The translations under genes and the position numbers were made by a program. Of a DNA stretch of 44,295 nucleotides, positions 1 to 9,357 are shown piece by piece; position 1 is the first letter of the stretch, and every line of letters begins with the position of its first letter. The notes beneath the pieces were generated by a model, which was not told the DNA's origin, did no database searches, and worked only from the letters and a program-made list of their open reading frames with translations. The DNA comes from Thermaceae bacterium. Lineage in GTDB: Bacteria > Deinococcota > Deinococci > Deinococcales > Marinithermaceae. The DNA is taken from contig JAMOVS010000072.1 of NCBI GenBank assembly GCA_027061845.1, positions 1-44,295 on the forward strand, read 5' to 3'.

Positions 1-2
1 TC

Positions 3-836
3 GACGCCACCAACGCCGCCGATCCCGTGCTCAGCCTGGTCACCGCGATCGGCTACGACCACACCCACTTCCTGGGCGAGACCCTCGCCGAGATCGCCGG
101 CGAGAAGGCGGGGATCTTCCGCCCCGGCGTGCCGGCGCTCACGAGTGCTACCGGCGAGGCGCTTTCGGCCCTCTTCGAGCGGGCCGCCGAGATCGGCACG
201 CCGCTAGAGGCCGTTCGCCCCGAGTTCGTACTGCCCCGGCGGGCGGGGATTCGCTTTGGGCTTTCCGGGCGGGTTTTTGAGGCCCCCCTGCTCGGCCGCC
301 ACCAGGGGGAAAACCTGGCGCTCGCGGTGCGGGCGGCCGAGGTCCTGGGCGCCTCCGAGGCGGCGATTCAGGCTGGGCTCTCCCGGGTAAAAAACCCGGG
401 CCGGTTGGAGCGGATCGGGCCCTATCTCTTAGACGGCGCCCATAACGCCGAGGGCGCACGGGCGCTCGCGCGCGCCCTTTCCGACCACTTCCCCAACGAA
501 AAAAAGGTCCTCGTCTTTGCCGCGAGTCGCGATAAAGACCACGCCGGCATGGCCCGGGCGCTAAGGGGCCTTTTCGAGGCGGTCTACCTCACCCGCTACC
601 CGGGCGAGCGGAGCGCCGAGCCCAAGGACCTCCTTCCCCTTTTTGAAAACGCCGAGATCGCCCTCGACCCGAGCGAGGCGCTCGAGCGCGCCCGAAAGGA
701 GCACCCGGATGCCCTGGTGGTGGTGGCCGGGAGCCTCTATCTACTGGGGGAGCTCCGGCCCCGGATCCTCGAGGAGGTAGGGGCGGACGCCGCCGGCCTC
801 GAGGCCGGCGAGGAGCTCCCGGGCGGTCCGGCCTAA
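3..836 (+). CDS. folC: Bifunctional folylpolyglutamate/dihydrofolate synthase, C-terminal part (5' end outside window)
   Basis: Frame open from window start: DATNAADPVLSLVTAIGYDHTHFLGETLAEIAGEKAGIFRPG...LLDGAHNAEGARAL...VVVAGSLYLLGELRP; typical FolC C-terminal half. Confidence 0.93.
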   Translation, partial: DATNAADPVLSLVTAIGYDHTHFLGETLAEIAGEKAGIFRPGVPALTSATGEALSALFERAAEIGTPLEAVRPEFVLPRRAGIRFGLSGRVFEAPLLGRHQGENLALAVRAAEVLGASEAAIQAGLSRVKNPGRLERIGPYLLDGAHNAEGARALARALSDHFPNEKKVLVFAASRDKDHAGMARALRGLFEAVYLTRYPGERSAEPKDLLPLFENAEIALDPSEALERARKEHPDALVVVAGSLYLLGELRPRILEEVGADAAGLEAGEELPGGPA

Positions 837-1250
837 AACCGGGTGCCGCCAGCGGGGGGCGACCTCGAGCAGGGGCACCAGCACGAAGGCCCGCGCGTGC
901 ATCCGGGGATGGGGCAGGGTGAGACCGGGAAGGTCCAGAACCCGCCCCTCGTAGTCGAGCAGGTCGAGGTCCAGGGTGCGGGGGCCATAGCGCTCGGCGC
1001 GCACCCGGCCGTGAGCCTTTTCCACCGAGAGCAAGAGCCGAAGGAGCGCCTCGGGCTCGAGGCCGGTCTCGACCAGGGCCACCTGGTTCAGGTAGCGCCC
1101 CTGGCCCGGCGGGCCCAGGGGGTCGGTCTCGTAGACGCGGGAAAGGCGAAGGGGCCGGACGTCCGCCCGGCTGAGCGCGGAAAGCCCCGAGAGCAGGTAG
1201 CCGGCGCGGTCGCCCTGGTTGGAGCCCAGCGCCAAAAGCGCCCTAGCCAC
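741..1250 (-). CDS. folK: 2-amino-4-hydroxy-6-hydroxymethyldihydropteridine pyrophosphokinase (GTG start)
   Basis: ALLALGSNQGDRAGYL...YETDPLGPPGQGRYLNQV...RYGPRTLDLDLLDY...LPHPRMHARAFVLVPLLEVAP; HPPK signature. Start trimmed from ORF track to GTG at 1250. Confidence 0.92.
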   Translation of the reverse strand: MARALLALGSNQGDRAGYLLSGLSALSRADVRPLRLSRVYETDPLGPPGQGRYLNQVALVETGLEPEALLRLLLSVEKAHGRVRAERYGPRTLDLDLLDYEGRVLDLPGLTLPHPRMHARAFVLVPLLEVAPRWRHPVLGRTARELLAGLEAGGVRPYLLEDPGPELPQ

Positions 1251-1599
1251 GGCGGCGCTCCACCTCGGCGTAGACGTCGCGGAAGACCCCGGGGATGGGG
1301 GCGTGGGGCTTGTGCACCCGGATCCGGACGGCCTCGAGGTTGGCAAACTCCTCCAAAAGCACCTCGGCGATGTGCTCCGCGAGCGCCTCGATCAGGTAAA
1401 ACCGCCGTCCCCCCACCGCCGCCGCCACCTGGGCGTAGACGGCGGCGTAGTCGACGGTGGCCTCGAGGCGGTCGCCTCTTCCCTCGAAGGCGACCTCCAT
1501 CTCCACGTCGACCACGAAGCGGGCCCCGAGCCGGTTCTCCTCGGGGCGGGCGCCGTGGCGGCCGTAGAACTCGAGGCCCTCTAGGACGATCCGTCCCAA
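1243..1599 (-). CDS. folB: Dihydroneopterin aldolase (TTG start)
   Basis: GRIVLEGLEFYGRHGARPEENRLGARFVVDVEMEV...DRLEATVDYAAVYAQV...LIEALAEHIAEVLL...VRIRVHKPHAPIPGVF; C-terminal part of the long ORF 1243..2424. Confidence 0.9.
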   Translation of the reverse strand: MGRIVLEGLEFYGRHGARPEENRLGARFVVDVEMEVAFEGRGDRLEATVDYAAVYAQVAAAVGGRRFYLIEALAEHIAEVLLEEFANLEAVRIRVHKPHAPIPGVFRDVYAEVERRRG

Positions 1600-2417
1600 A
1601 CCTCCACCTCCCAGAAGACCGCCAGCGCCTGGCGGTGGGCGGCGACGTCGTGCACCCGCAGGATGCGGGCCCCCCGGGCGGCCGCCGCCAGGTGGGCGGC
1701 GACGCTGCCGCAGACCCTTTGGTCGGCGGCCTCGACGCCGGTGAGCTCGCCGATCAGGCGCTTGCGGCTCAGGCCCACCAGCAACGGGTAACCCAGGCCG
1801 GCGAGCTCGGAGAGCCGCGCCAGCAGCGCCAGGTTGTGCTCCCGCTTCTTGCCGAAGCCGAAGCCGGGGTCGAGGACGACCTGCGGCACCCCCAGCCGCT
1901 CCGCCCGCCGGGCCCACTTCAGGAGCTGGGCCCGCACTTCGGCGACGATGTCGAGGTAGCGGGCGGCCGCCATCATCCGGCGGGGGTCGGGGTGGGGGGT
2001 GTGCATCACCACCAGCGGGGCGTCGTAGCGGGCCGCCACCTCGGCGATCCGCGGGTCGGCCAGGCCGCTGGTGTCGTTGACCAGGTGGGCGCCAAGCCTG
2101 AGCGCCGCTTCCGCGACCTCGGGCTTCCGGGTATCGACGCTCACCGGCACGCCGAGCTCGAGGACGGCCTCGAGCACCGGCAAAAGCCGCCGCCGCTCCT
2201 CCTCCAGGGGCACCGGCGCCGCCCCCGGCCGGGTCGACTCCGCCCCCAGGTCCAAAATCTCCGCCCCCTCCGCCACCAGCCGCCGGGCGTGCTCCAGGGC
2301 CGCCCCGGGTGCGAGGTAGCGACCGCCGTCGGAGAAGGAATCGGGGGTCAGGTTCAAAACGCCCATCAGCCGGGGGCGCTCCAGTCCCAGGACCCGATCC
2401 CGAAGCTTGAGCTTCAC
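1581..2417 (-). CDS. folP: Dihydropteroate synthase (GTG start)
   Basis: RLMGVLNLTPDSFSDGGRYL...ILDLGAESTRPGA...VSVDTRKPEVAEAAL...GAHLVNDTSGL...VVLDPGFGFGKKREHNL; start trimmed to GTG at 2417. Confidence 0.94.
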   Translation of the reverse strand: MKLKLRDRVLGLERPRLMGVLNLTPDSFSDGGRYLAPGAALEHARRLVAEGAEILDLGAESTRPGAAPVPLEEERRRLLPVLEAVLELGVPVSVDTRKPEVAEAALRLGAHLVNDTSGLADPRIAEVAARYDAPLVVMHTPHPDPRRMMAAARYLDIVAEVRAQLLKWARRAERLGVPQVVLDPGFGFGKKREHNLALLARLSELAGLGYPLLVGLSRKRLIGELTGVEAADQRVCGSVAAHLAAAARGARILRVHDVAAHRQALAVFWEVEVWDGSS

Positions 2418-2423
2418 GGGACA

Positions 2424-2429
2424 ATTATA
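2424..2429 (-). promoter_or_regulatory. -10 box TATAAT of folP, 6 nt from the GTG start (leaderless promoter)
   Basis: Minus strand TATAAT-TGTCCC-GTG. Confidence 0.6.
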
Positions 2430-2466
2430 GGGAGGGCGGCGTATCCTGAAGGCAAGGAGGCAAGCC

Positions 2467-3342
2467 ATGAAGGAGGGGATCCTGGCCGCGGTGGACCTTT
2501 CGGACTCGAGCAACAGCGTGATCGAGAGCGCCACGACCCTGGGCACGCGCCTGGGCTGGCCGGTGGCGGTGCTCCACGTGGTGGAGGACGGCTACCTCCG
2601 GCGGGCCCCCAAGCGCTTCGCGCGGGTCTGGGACGAGCGCTACCGGGAACCCCTGGAAACCGCCAGCCGGGTGCTCGAGGAGCTGGCCCAAAAGGCCCTC
2701 GCCGCCCTGGCGCCGGCGGGGACCGAGACCCTGATCCACCACGGCAACCCGGTGCGCGAGGTCGCCGGCGAGGCCATCCAGCGCCGGCTCGCAGTGCTCG
2801 CCTCCGAAGGGCGCAGCCCCCTGGAGCGGATCGCCCGCGGCGGGGTCTCCCACTACCTGCTCCACCGGGGCGAGGTGCCGGTCCTCTTGGTCGACGAGAA
2901 GAAGCCGCTCAGGCGGATCGCCAAGGTCGCCGCCGCGGTGGACGACTCCTCCGCCGGCCTCTCGGCCTGGAAGTACGCCCAGGCCCTGGCCGAGGCCACC
3001 GGCGCCGAGGCGATCGCCTTCCACCTGGTCAGCCTGATGCCCGGCTCCTGCTGCATCCCCACCTACCTGCCCCCGGAGCTGATGAAGGAGTCCGAGGTGG
3101 TCCACCACGCCAAGAAGGCCCTGATCGAGCGGCTGGGGATCCCCGAGGACCGCCTGGTCATCGAGCGCGGCGAGGAGAGCACCGGGCTCTTGGACCTGGC
3201 CCGGGAACACGGCGTCGACCTCCTGGTGGTGGGTTCCCGGGCCAAGTCCAGCCAGCGCACCCGGCTGGGGCGCACCGTGGTCGAGCTGATGTACCAGGCC
3301 GAGCTCCCGCTGCTGGTGGTACCCGAGGCCACCCCGCTCTAG
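2467..3342 (+). CDS. Universal stress protein with two tandem UspA domains
   Basis: ILAAVDLSDSSNSVIESATTLGTRLGWPVAVLHVVEDG... and second copy KVAAAVDDSSAGLSAWKYAQAL...LLVVGSRAKSSQRTRLGRTVVELMYQAELPLLVVPE. Confidence 0.88.
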   Translation: MKEGILAAVDLSDSSNSVIESATTLGTRLGWPVAVLHVVEDGYLRRAPKRFARVWDERYREPLETASRVLEELAQKALAALAPAGTETLIHHGNPVREVAGEAIQRRLAVLASEGRSPLERIARGGVSHYLLHRGEVPVLLVDEKKPLRRIAKVAAAVDDSSAGLSAWKYAQALAEATGAEAIAFHLVSLMPGSCCIPTYLPPELMKESEVVHHAKKALIERLGIPEDRLVIERGEESTGLLDLAREHGVDLLVVGSRAKSSQRTRLGRTVVELMYQAELPLLVVPEATPL

Positions 3343-3345
3343 GCC

Positions 3346-4575
3346 GTGCCGCCGCTCTCCCAGCGCTGGTTTTTCACCCTCTCGGTCTACTGGTTCGCCA
3401 CCGCCTTCAAGTGGACCCTGGTCCTCTTCATCCTGCTGCCGGCGCGGGTGGCCGAGCTGGTCCCGGAGACCGAGAAGGCCAGCCGGCTGGGCCTGCTCTT
3501 CGGCGTCGGCGCGGTGATGGCCACCCTGGGGCCGCCGCTTTTCGGCTACCTCTCGGACCGTTTCCCAAGTCGGCGGGGGCGCCGTCTCCCCTACCTCAAG
3601 GCGGGCGCTTTGCTCACCGCGATCGCCCTTTTGCTCATGGCCTACGCCCCCAGCTACGGGGTCCTCGTCCTCGGCTATCTGCTCTTGCAGCTTTCCGACG
3701 ACCTGGCCACCGGTCCCTACGCCGCCCTGATCCCCGACCTGGTGCCGCGCTCCCACCGCGGGGTCGCCTCCGGCTGGATGGGGGCGATGCAGGCCTCCGC
3801 CCAGATCGTCGCCGGGCTGGCGGGGCTTTTGGCCGGCTCGCTGGCGCTGCTCTTCTGGCTGGCGGCGCTCTTTAACCTGGCCGCCGCCGGCGTCACCCTC
3901 CGCTTCGTCCAGGAGCCGGAAAACCCCACGCCCCGCGAGGAGGGCTTTTTGGAAAGCCTCCTCCAGCCCTGGCGGGACCCCGACTTCCGCTGGGTCTTCG
4001 GCACCCGCTTTCTGGTCATGCTGGGCCAGTACCTGGTGCAGACCTACCTGCAGTACTACCTCGACGACGTGGTTCGCGTCTTTACCGTGCTCGGCCGGGC
4101 GGTGGCGGCGCACGCCTACCAGGCGGTGGGGCTCTTGGTGCTCTTGATCTCGCTCGGGGGGGCCCTGGCCTCGGTGCCCGCCGGCCGGCTCTCCGACCGC
4201 TTCGGGCGCAAGCCCCTGATCTACGCCTCCGGGGTGGCGCTCTCCCTTTTGCTCTTCCCGGTCCTCCTCGTTCCCCGCTACGACCTCTTGGTCGCGCTCT
4301 CGCTCCTCTTCGGCGTCGGCTACGGGGTCTACGCCGCGGTGGACTGGGCGCTGGTGGCCGACGTGCTCAAGCGCCCGGAAGCCCACGGCACCGAGATGGG
4401 CGTCTGGCAGACCTCGATCGTCCTCCCCCAGATCCTCGCCGGCCTGGCCGGCCGCGGCGTGGACCGGCTCAACCAGCTAGCCTTCCCCCTGGGTTACCAG
4501 GCGGTCTTCATCCTGGCTGCCCTGGCCTTTCTCGCCGGCACCCTGCTGGTCTCCCGGGTCCGGAGCGCCCGTTAA
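3346..4575 (+). CDS. MFS transporter (GTG start)
   Basis: Roughly 12 hydrophobic segments; MFS loop motifs GYLSDRFPSRRGRRLPYL and GRLSDRFGRKPLIYASG. Confidence 0.88.
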   Translation: MPPLSQRWFFTLSVYWFATAFKWTLVLFILLPARVAELVPETEKASRLGLLFGVGAVMATLGPPLFGYLSDRFPSRRGRRLPYLKAGALLTAIALLLMAYAPSYGVLVLGYLLLQLSDDLATGPYAALIPDLVPRSHRGVASGWMGAMQASAQIVAGLAGLLAGSLALLFWLAALFNLAAAGVTLRFVQEPENPTPREEGFLESLLQPWRDPDFRWVFGTRFLVMLGQYLVQTYLQYYLDDVVRVFTVLGRAVAAHAYQAVGLLVLLISLGGALASVPAGRLSDRFGRKPLIYASGVALSLLLFPVLLVPRYDLLVALSLLFGVGYGVYAAVDWALVADVLKRPEAHGTEMGVWQTSIVLPQILAGLAGRGVDRLNQLAFPLGYQAVFILAALAFLAGTLLVSRVRSAR

Positions 4576-4624
4576 ATTTATGCAACCGGGGTCGACGGAG
4601 GAGGAGCGATCCTTCGCGCGTTCA

Positions 4625-4653
4625 TTGACGCGGGACTTCGGTCCCGGTAGGAT
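4625..4653 (+). promoter_or_regulatory. Candidate promoter of TRAP permease genes: TTGACG-17-TAGGAT with hairpin-forming spacer
   Basis: ttgacg cgggacttcggtcccgg taggat; spacer contains CGGGAC-TTCG-GTCCCG. Confidence 0.55.
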
Positions 4654-4683
4654 CGGATTCGAATATTACTTCGGGAGGACCTT

Positions 4684-5226
4684 ATGCAAACGCTCTTGCG
4701 CTTAGCCCGGGGAATCGACGCGTTGAACGAATGGGTGGGAAAGCTGGTCTCCTGGCTCACCCTATTCATGGTCCTGATTGGGGTCTACAACGCGGTCACC
4801 CGAAAACTTTCCCAGACCATTGGCGTGGACCTCTCCTCCAACGCCTACATCGAGGCCCAGTGGTACATGTTCAGCCTGGTCTTCCTCTGGGGCGGCGCCT
4901 ACACCCTCCTGCACGACGAGCACGTCCGGGTCGACGTGATCTACGCCCGGCTCTCGGAGCGGGCCAAGGCCTGGGTCGACCTCTTAGGCATCCTCTTCTT
5001 CCTGATCCCCTTCTCGATCCTGATGCTCTACGTGGCCTGGCCAATCGTGGCGGAGTCCTGGAAGATCCACGAGATGTCCCCCGACCCCGGCGGCCTTCCC
5101 CGCTATCCCATCAAGGCGTCCCTGATCGTCGCCTTCGTCCTGCTGCTCTTGCAGGCGGTGAGCGAGGCCATTAAGAGGCTGGCGGTCATCCTGGGCTACC
5201 CGCTTGAGGAAGGGAGCGCGGCATGA
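4684..5226 (+). CDS. TRAP transporter small permease (DctQ-like)
   Basis: Four-TM small protein with YIEAQWYMFSLVFLWGGAYTLLHDEHVRVDVIYARLSERAKAWVDLLG, followed by overlapping DctM. Confidence 0.88.
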   Translation: MQTLLRLARGIDALNEWVGKLVSWLTLFMVLIGVYNAVTRKLSQTIGVDLSSNAYIEAQWYMFSLVFLWGGAYTLLHDEHVRVDVIYARLSERAKAWVDLLGILFFLIPFSILMLYVAWPIVAESWKIHEMSPDPGGLPRYPIKASLIVAFVLLLLQAVSEAIKRLAVILGYPLEEGSAA

Positions 5227-6599
5227 TCAACGTCGACCTCCTTGGCCCCCTGATGTTCGTCGGCGCCTTCATCTTCATCTTCACCGGCTTCCCGGTGGCC
5301 TTCTCGCTCGGGGGCACCGCGCTCGTCTTCACCCTGATCGGGATGCACTTCGGGCTTTTCGACCTCCACCTCCTCCGGGCGCTTCCCGAGCGGGTCTTCG
5401 GCATCATGGAGAACTACACGCTGCTGGCGGTGCCCTTCTTCATCTTCATGGGCACCATGCTGGAGCGCTCCGGACTCGCCGAGAACCTGCTCAAGACGAT
5501 GGGGATCCTCTTCGGCCCCCTGCGCGGCGGGCTGGCCATCAGCGTGGTGGTGGTGGGCACCCTGCTGGCCGCCGCCACCGGCGTGGTCGGGGCCACGGTG
5601 GTGGCCATGGGCCTGATCAGCCTGCCGATCATGCTCAAGTACCACTACTCCAAGGAGCTCGCCACCGGGGTGATCGCCGCCTCGGGAACCCTGGGCCAGG
5701 TGATCCCGCCCTCGATCGTCCTGATCGTGCTCGCCGACCAGCTCGGGGTCTCGGTCGGCGACCTCTTCATCGGCTCGCTGCTGCCCGGCCTCACCCTCTC
5801 GGCGATGTACATCCTCTACGTGGTGCTGGTGGCGCTCTTCAAACCGGAGGCGGCGCCGGCGCTACCGCCGGAGGAGCGCACCCTGAAGGGCTGGGCGCTC
5901 TTCAAAGAGGTGATGCTGGTGATGGTGCCCCCGCTGGCGCTGATCCTGGTGGTGCTGGGGAGCATCTTCACCGGCTGGGCCACCCCCACCGAGGCCGGCG
6001 CCTTCGGCGCCCTGGGCTCGATGATCCTCGCCGTCTTCTACCGCAGCTTCACCCTCAAGGCGCTGGTGGGCTCGATGACCCACACCGCCCGACTGACCTC
6101 GATGGTGATGTTCATCCTGATCGGCTCCACCGCCTTCTCGCTGGTCTTCCGCGGGCTCTACGGCGACATCTGGGTCGAGGACCTGCTCAGTAACCTCCCC
6201 GGTGGCGAGATCGGGTTCCTGGTGGTGGTCAACCTGATCATCTTCATCCTGGGGTTCTTCATCGACTTCTTCGAGATCGCCTTCATCATCATCCCGCTGG
6301 TGGCGCCGGTGGCCGAGCGGCTCCTGCCGGCGATGTTCCCCGACGCCGCCGAGCCCGCCCGCATGGCGCTGGTCTGGTTCGGGGTGATGATCGGGATGAA
6401 CCTGCAGACCTCGTTCCTCACCCCGCCCTTCGGCTTCTCGCTCTTCTACCTGCGGGGGGTCGCACCGCCGGAGGTCACCACCATGCACATCTACCGCGGG
6501 GCGGTACCCTTCATCATCATCCAGCTGATCGGGCTCACCCTGCTGGTGCTCTTCCCCGAGATCGCCACCTGGCTGATCCAGCTCTCGGGCGGGGTCTGA
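5223..6599 (+). CDS. TRAP transporter large permease (DctM-like)
   Basis: FTGFPVAFSLGGTALVF...GTLLAAATGVVGATVVAMGLISLPIMLKYHYSKELATGVIAASGTLGQVIPPSIVLIVLADQ; start overlaps upstream stop. Confidence 0.93.
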   Translation: MINVDLLGPLMFVGAFIFIFTGFPVAFSLGGTALVFTLIGMHFGLFDLHLLRALPERVFGIMENYTLLAVPFFIFMGTMLERSGLAENLLKTMGILFGPLRGGLAISVVVVGTLLAAATGVVGATVVAMGLISLPIMLKYHYSKELATGVIAASGTLGQVIPPSIVLIVLADQLGVSVGDLFIGSLLPGLTLSAMYILYVVLVALFKPEAAPALPPEERTLKGWALFKEVMLVMVPPLALILVVLGSIFTGWATPTEAGAFGALGSMILAVFYRSFTLKALVGSMTHTARLTSMVMFILIGSTAFSLVFRGLYGDIWVEDLLSNLPGGEIGFLVVVNLIIFILGFFIDFFEIAFIIIPLVAPVAERLLPAMFPDAAEPARMALVWFGVMIGMNLQTSFLTPPFGFSLFYLRGVAPPEVTTMHIYRGAVPFIIIQLIGLTLLVLFPEIATWLIQLSGGV

Positions 6600-6616
6600 G
6601 CGCCCCTAAAAACGCC

Positions 6617-6643
6617 GGGGCCCCCGGAAACTCCGGGGGCCCC
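6617..6643. terminator. Strong hairpin between convergent TRAP permease and binding-protein genes
   Basis: ggggcccccgga-aac-tccgggggcccc, perfect 12-bp stem. Confidence 0.75.
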
Positions 6644-6657
6644 TCGCTTCGCTCGGC

Positions 6658-7737
<1,080 letters not shown>

Positions 7738-7827
7738 TCCTTTACCTCCTTTCCTGCGTACGTGCGTTTCGAGTATATCGGTCGCTAAGGGCGAATCGCA
7801 AGCGCTGCATATTCTTTCCCGGAGGGC

Positions 7828-9051
7828 TCAAAGCCGCTCCGGCAGGTCGATCTCCTTGGGCAAGAGCAGGTTGACCACGATGCCCACCAGCGCCGCCAGG
7901 CTCATGCCGGTGACCTTCAGGGGCACCTCGGCGCCAGCAATCTCCAGGGTGCCGAGGTCGGCGACGGCGCCGCCGAGGCCCAGCACCAGGATCAGCGAGA
8001 CCACGATCAGGTTGCGCGAGTGGGTGAAGTCGATCTCGGCCTCGGCCAGGGTGCGGATGCCGATCGAGGCGATCATGCCGAAGAGCAGGATCGAGATCCC
8101 CCCGAGCACCCCCTGGGGCAGGGTCTGGAGCACCGCCGCCAGCTTGGGGGAGAGGCCGAAGAGGATGGCGAAGACCGCGCCGATCCGGAGCACCGAGGGG
8201 TCGTAGACCCGGGTCACCGCCAGGACGCCGGTGTTCTCCGAGTAGGTGGTGTTGGGGGGGCCGCCCAGGAAGCCGGCCAAGGCGGTGGCGGCGCCGTCGC
8301 CCAGCAGGGTGCGGTGCAGACCGGGGCGCTCGAAGAAGTCCTTGCCCACCACCCGGCCGTTGGTCAGGATGTCGCCGATGTGCTCCATCACCGTGACCAG
8401 CGCCACCGGGGCGATCAGGAGGATCGCCCCCCACTCGAAGGTGGGGGTGACGAAGGGGGGCAGGCCGAACCAGGCCGCCTGGTGAATCGGGGCGGTGTCC
8501 ACCCGCCCGAGGAAGAGCGCCACCAGGTAGCCGATGGCCACCCCGGTGATCACCGGCAACATCTTGAAGAGCCCGTGGAAGAAGACCGCCGCCACGATCG
8601 CCGCGCCCAGCGTGACGCCGGCCAGGAGCCAGTCGTTCTTGGCCATGTCCACCGCTACCGGCGCCAGGGTGAGGCCGATCACCACGATCACCGGCCCGGT
8701 GACCACCGGCGGGAAGAGCTCCCGCACCCGCCGGCTGCCCACCGCCATGACCAGGAGGGCAAAGAGGGCGTAGACCAGCCCCGCCGCCACCACCCCCCCG
8801 CCCACCGCGGCGAGCGAGAAGCCCGCCTTCTGGGCCGCGATGATGGGGGCGATGAAGGCGAACGACGAGCCCAGGAAGACCGGCACCATGCCCCCGGTGA
8901 TCAGGTGAAAGACCAGGGTGCCGAGGCCGGCAGTGATCAGCGCCACCGAGGGGTGGAGCCCGGTCAAGAGCGGCACCAACACCGTCGCCCCGAACATCGC
9001 CACCGCGTGCTGCAAGCCGAGGATCAACTTCTTCTCCCAGGTGAGTTCCAT
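7828..9051 (-). CDS. uraA: Uracil/xanthine permease family transporter (UraA-like)
   Basis: [62 protein letters not shown]...[30 protein letters not shown]. Confidence 0.9.
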   Translation of the reverse strand: MELTWEKKLILGLQHAVAMFGATVLVPLLTGLHPSVALITAGLGTLVFHLITGGMVPVFLGSSFAFIAPIIAAQKAGFSLAAVGGGVVAAGLVYALFALLVMAVGSRRVRELFPPVVTGPVIVVIGLTLAPVAVDMAKNDWLLAGVTLGAAIVAAVFFHGLFKMLPVITGVAIGYLVALFLGRVDTAPIHQAAWFGLPPFVTPTFEWGAILLIAPVALVTVMEHIGDILTNGRVVGKDFFERPGLHRTLLGDGAATALAGFLGGPPNTTYSENTGVLAVTRVYDPSVLRIGAVFAILFGLSPKLAAVLQTLPQGVLGGISILLFGMIASIGIRTLAEAEIDFTHSRNLIVVSLILVLGLGGAVADLGTLEIAGAEVPLKVTGMSLAALVGIVVNLLLPKEIDLPERL

Positions 9052-9082
9052 TGCCCTTCCTCCCCGGAGCGAGGCCTAAAAA

Positions 9083-9106
9083 AAGCGCCCCAAACACGGG
9101 GCGCTT
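9083..9106 (-). terminator. Intrinsic terminator/attenuator in the uraA leader
   Basis: Minus strand AAGCGCCCC-GTGTTT-GGGGCGCTT followed by a T run; about 30 nt upstream of the uraA ATG. Confidence 0.75.
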
Positions 9107-9153
9107 GCCGTCTGAGTTCGCGCTTCCTTCGCCGCTGCCTCACTCCGGGACTT

Positions 9154-9185
9154 CATCCTACCCCAACCCCGCGCCGGGAAGTCAA
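9154..9185 (-). promoter_or_regulatory. Candidate uraA promoter (TTGACT-19-TAGGAT)
   Basis: Minus strand TTGACT TCCCGGCGCGGGGTTGGGG TAGGAT between the tRNA-Arg terminator and the leader. Confidence 0.45.
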
Positions 9186-9193
9186 GCGGAGGC

Positions 9194-9222
9194 AAAAACC
9201 CCCGCCCGCAAGGGGGCGGAGG
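9194..9222 (-). terminator. Intrinsic terminator of tRNA-Arg
   Basis: Minus strand CCTCCGCCC-CCTTGC-GGGCGGGGG-TTTTT. Confidence 0.65.
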
Positions 9223-9229
9223 CGGCTTC

Positions 9230-9306
9230 TGGTGCGCCCGGGAGGATTCGAACCTCCGACCTGGTGCTTAGGAGGCACCCGCTCTATCCTGCTGAGCTAC
9301 GGGCGC
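9230..9306 (-). tRNA. tRNA-Arg (anticodon CCT), CCA encoded
   Basis: Minus strand GCGCCCGTAGCTCAGCAGGATAGAGCGGGTGCCTCCTAAGCACCAGGTCGGAGGTTCGAATCCTCCCGGGCGCACCA; cloverleaf pairs, anticodon loop CTCCTAA. Confidence 0.95.
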
Positions 9307-9323
9307 GTACCCGGATACCTATG

Positions 9324-9351
9324 TTAGCAAACGGGCGCACCCCGATAAACT
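9324..9351 (+). promoter_or_regulatory. Candidate leaderless promoter TTAGCA-16-TAAACT, 6 nt from ATG 9358
   Basis: ttagca aacgggcgcaccccga taaact caagcc ATG. Confidence 0.5.
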
Positions 9352-9357
9352 CAAGCC

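Noticed and set aside
843-3875. 1010-aa + strand ORF
   Set aside because: Antisense to folK-folB-folP and out of frame with usp/MFS; Arg/Pro/Gly-rich low-complexity translation typical of GC-rich shadow frames.
2425-4386. 653-aa - strand ORF
   Set aside because: Antisense to the usp and MFS genes; His/Gln/Gly/Glu-rich shadow translation with no recognisable domain.
9107-9160. Known riboswitch class in the uraA leader
   Set aside because: Could not match the leader confidently to any riboswitch or an exact PyrR-loop consensus by eye; reported only as an unclassified structured leader.
7742-9327. Long ORFs overlapping uraA (7742..9097 - other frame, 8020..9327 +)
   Set aside because: Alternate-frame/antisense shadows; uraA frame 7828..9051 has the clear family motifs.
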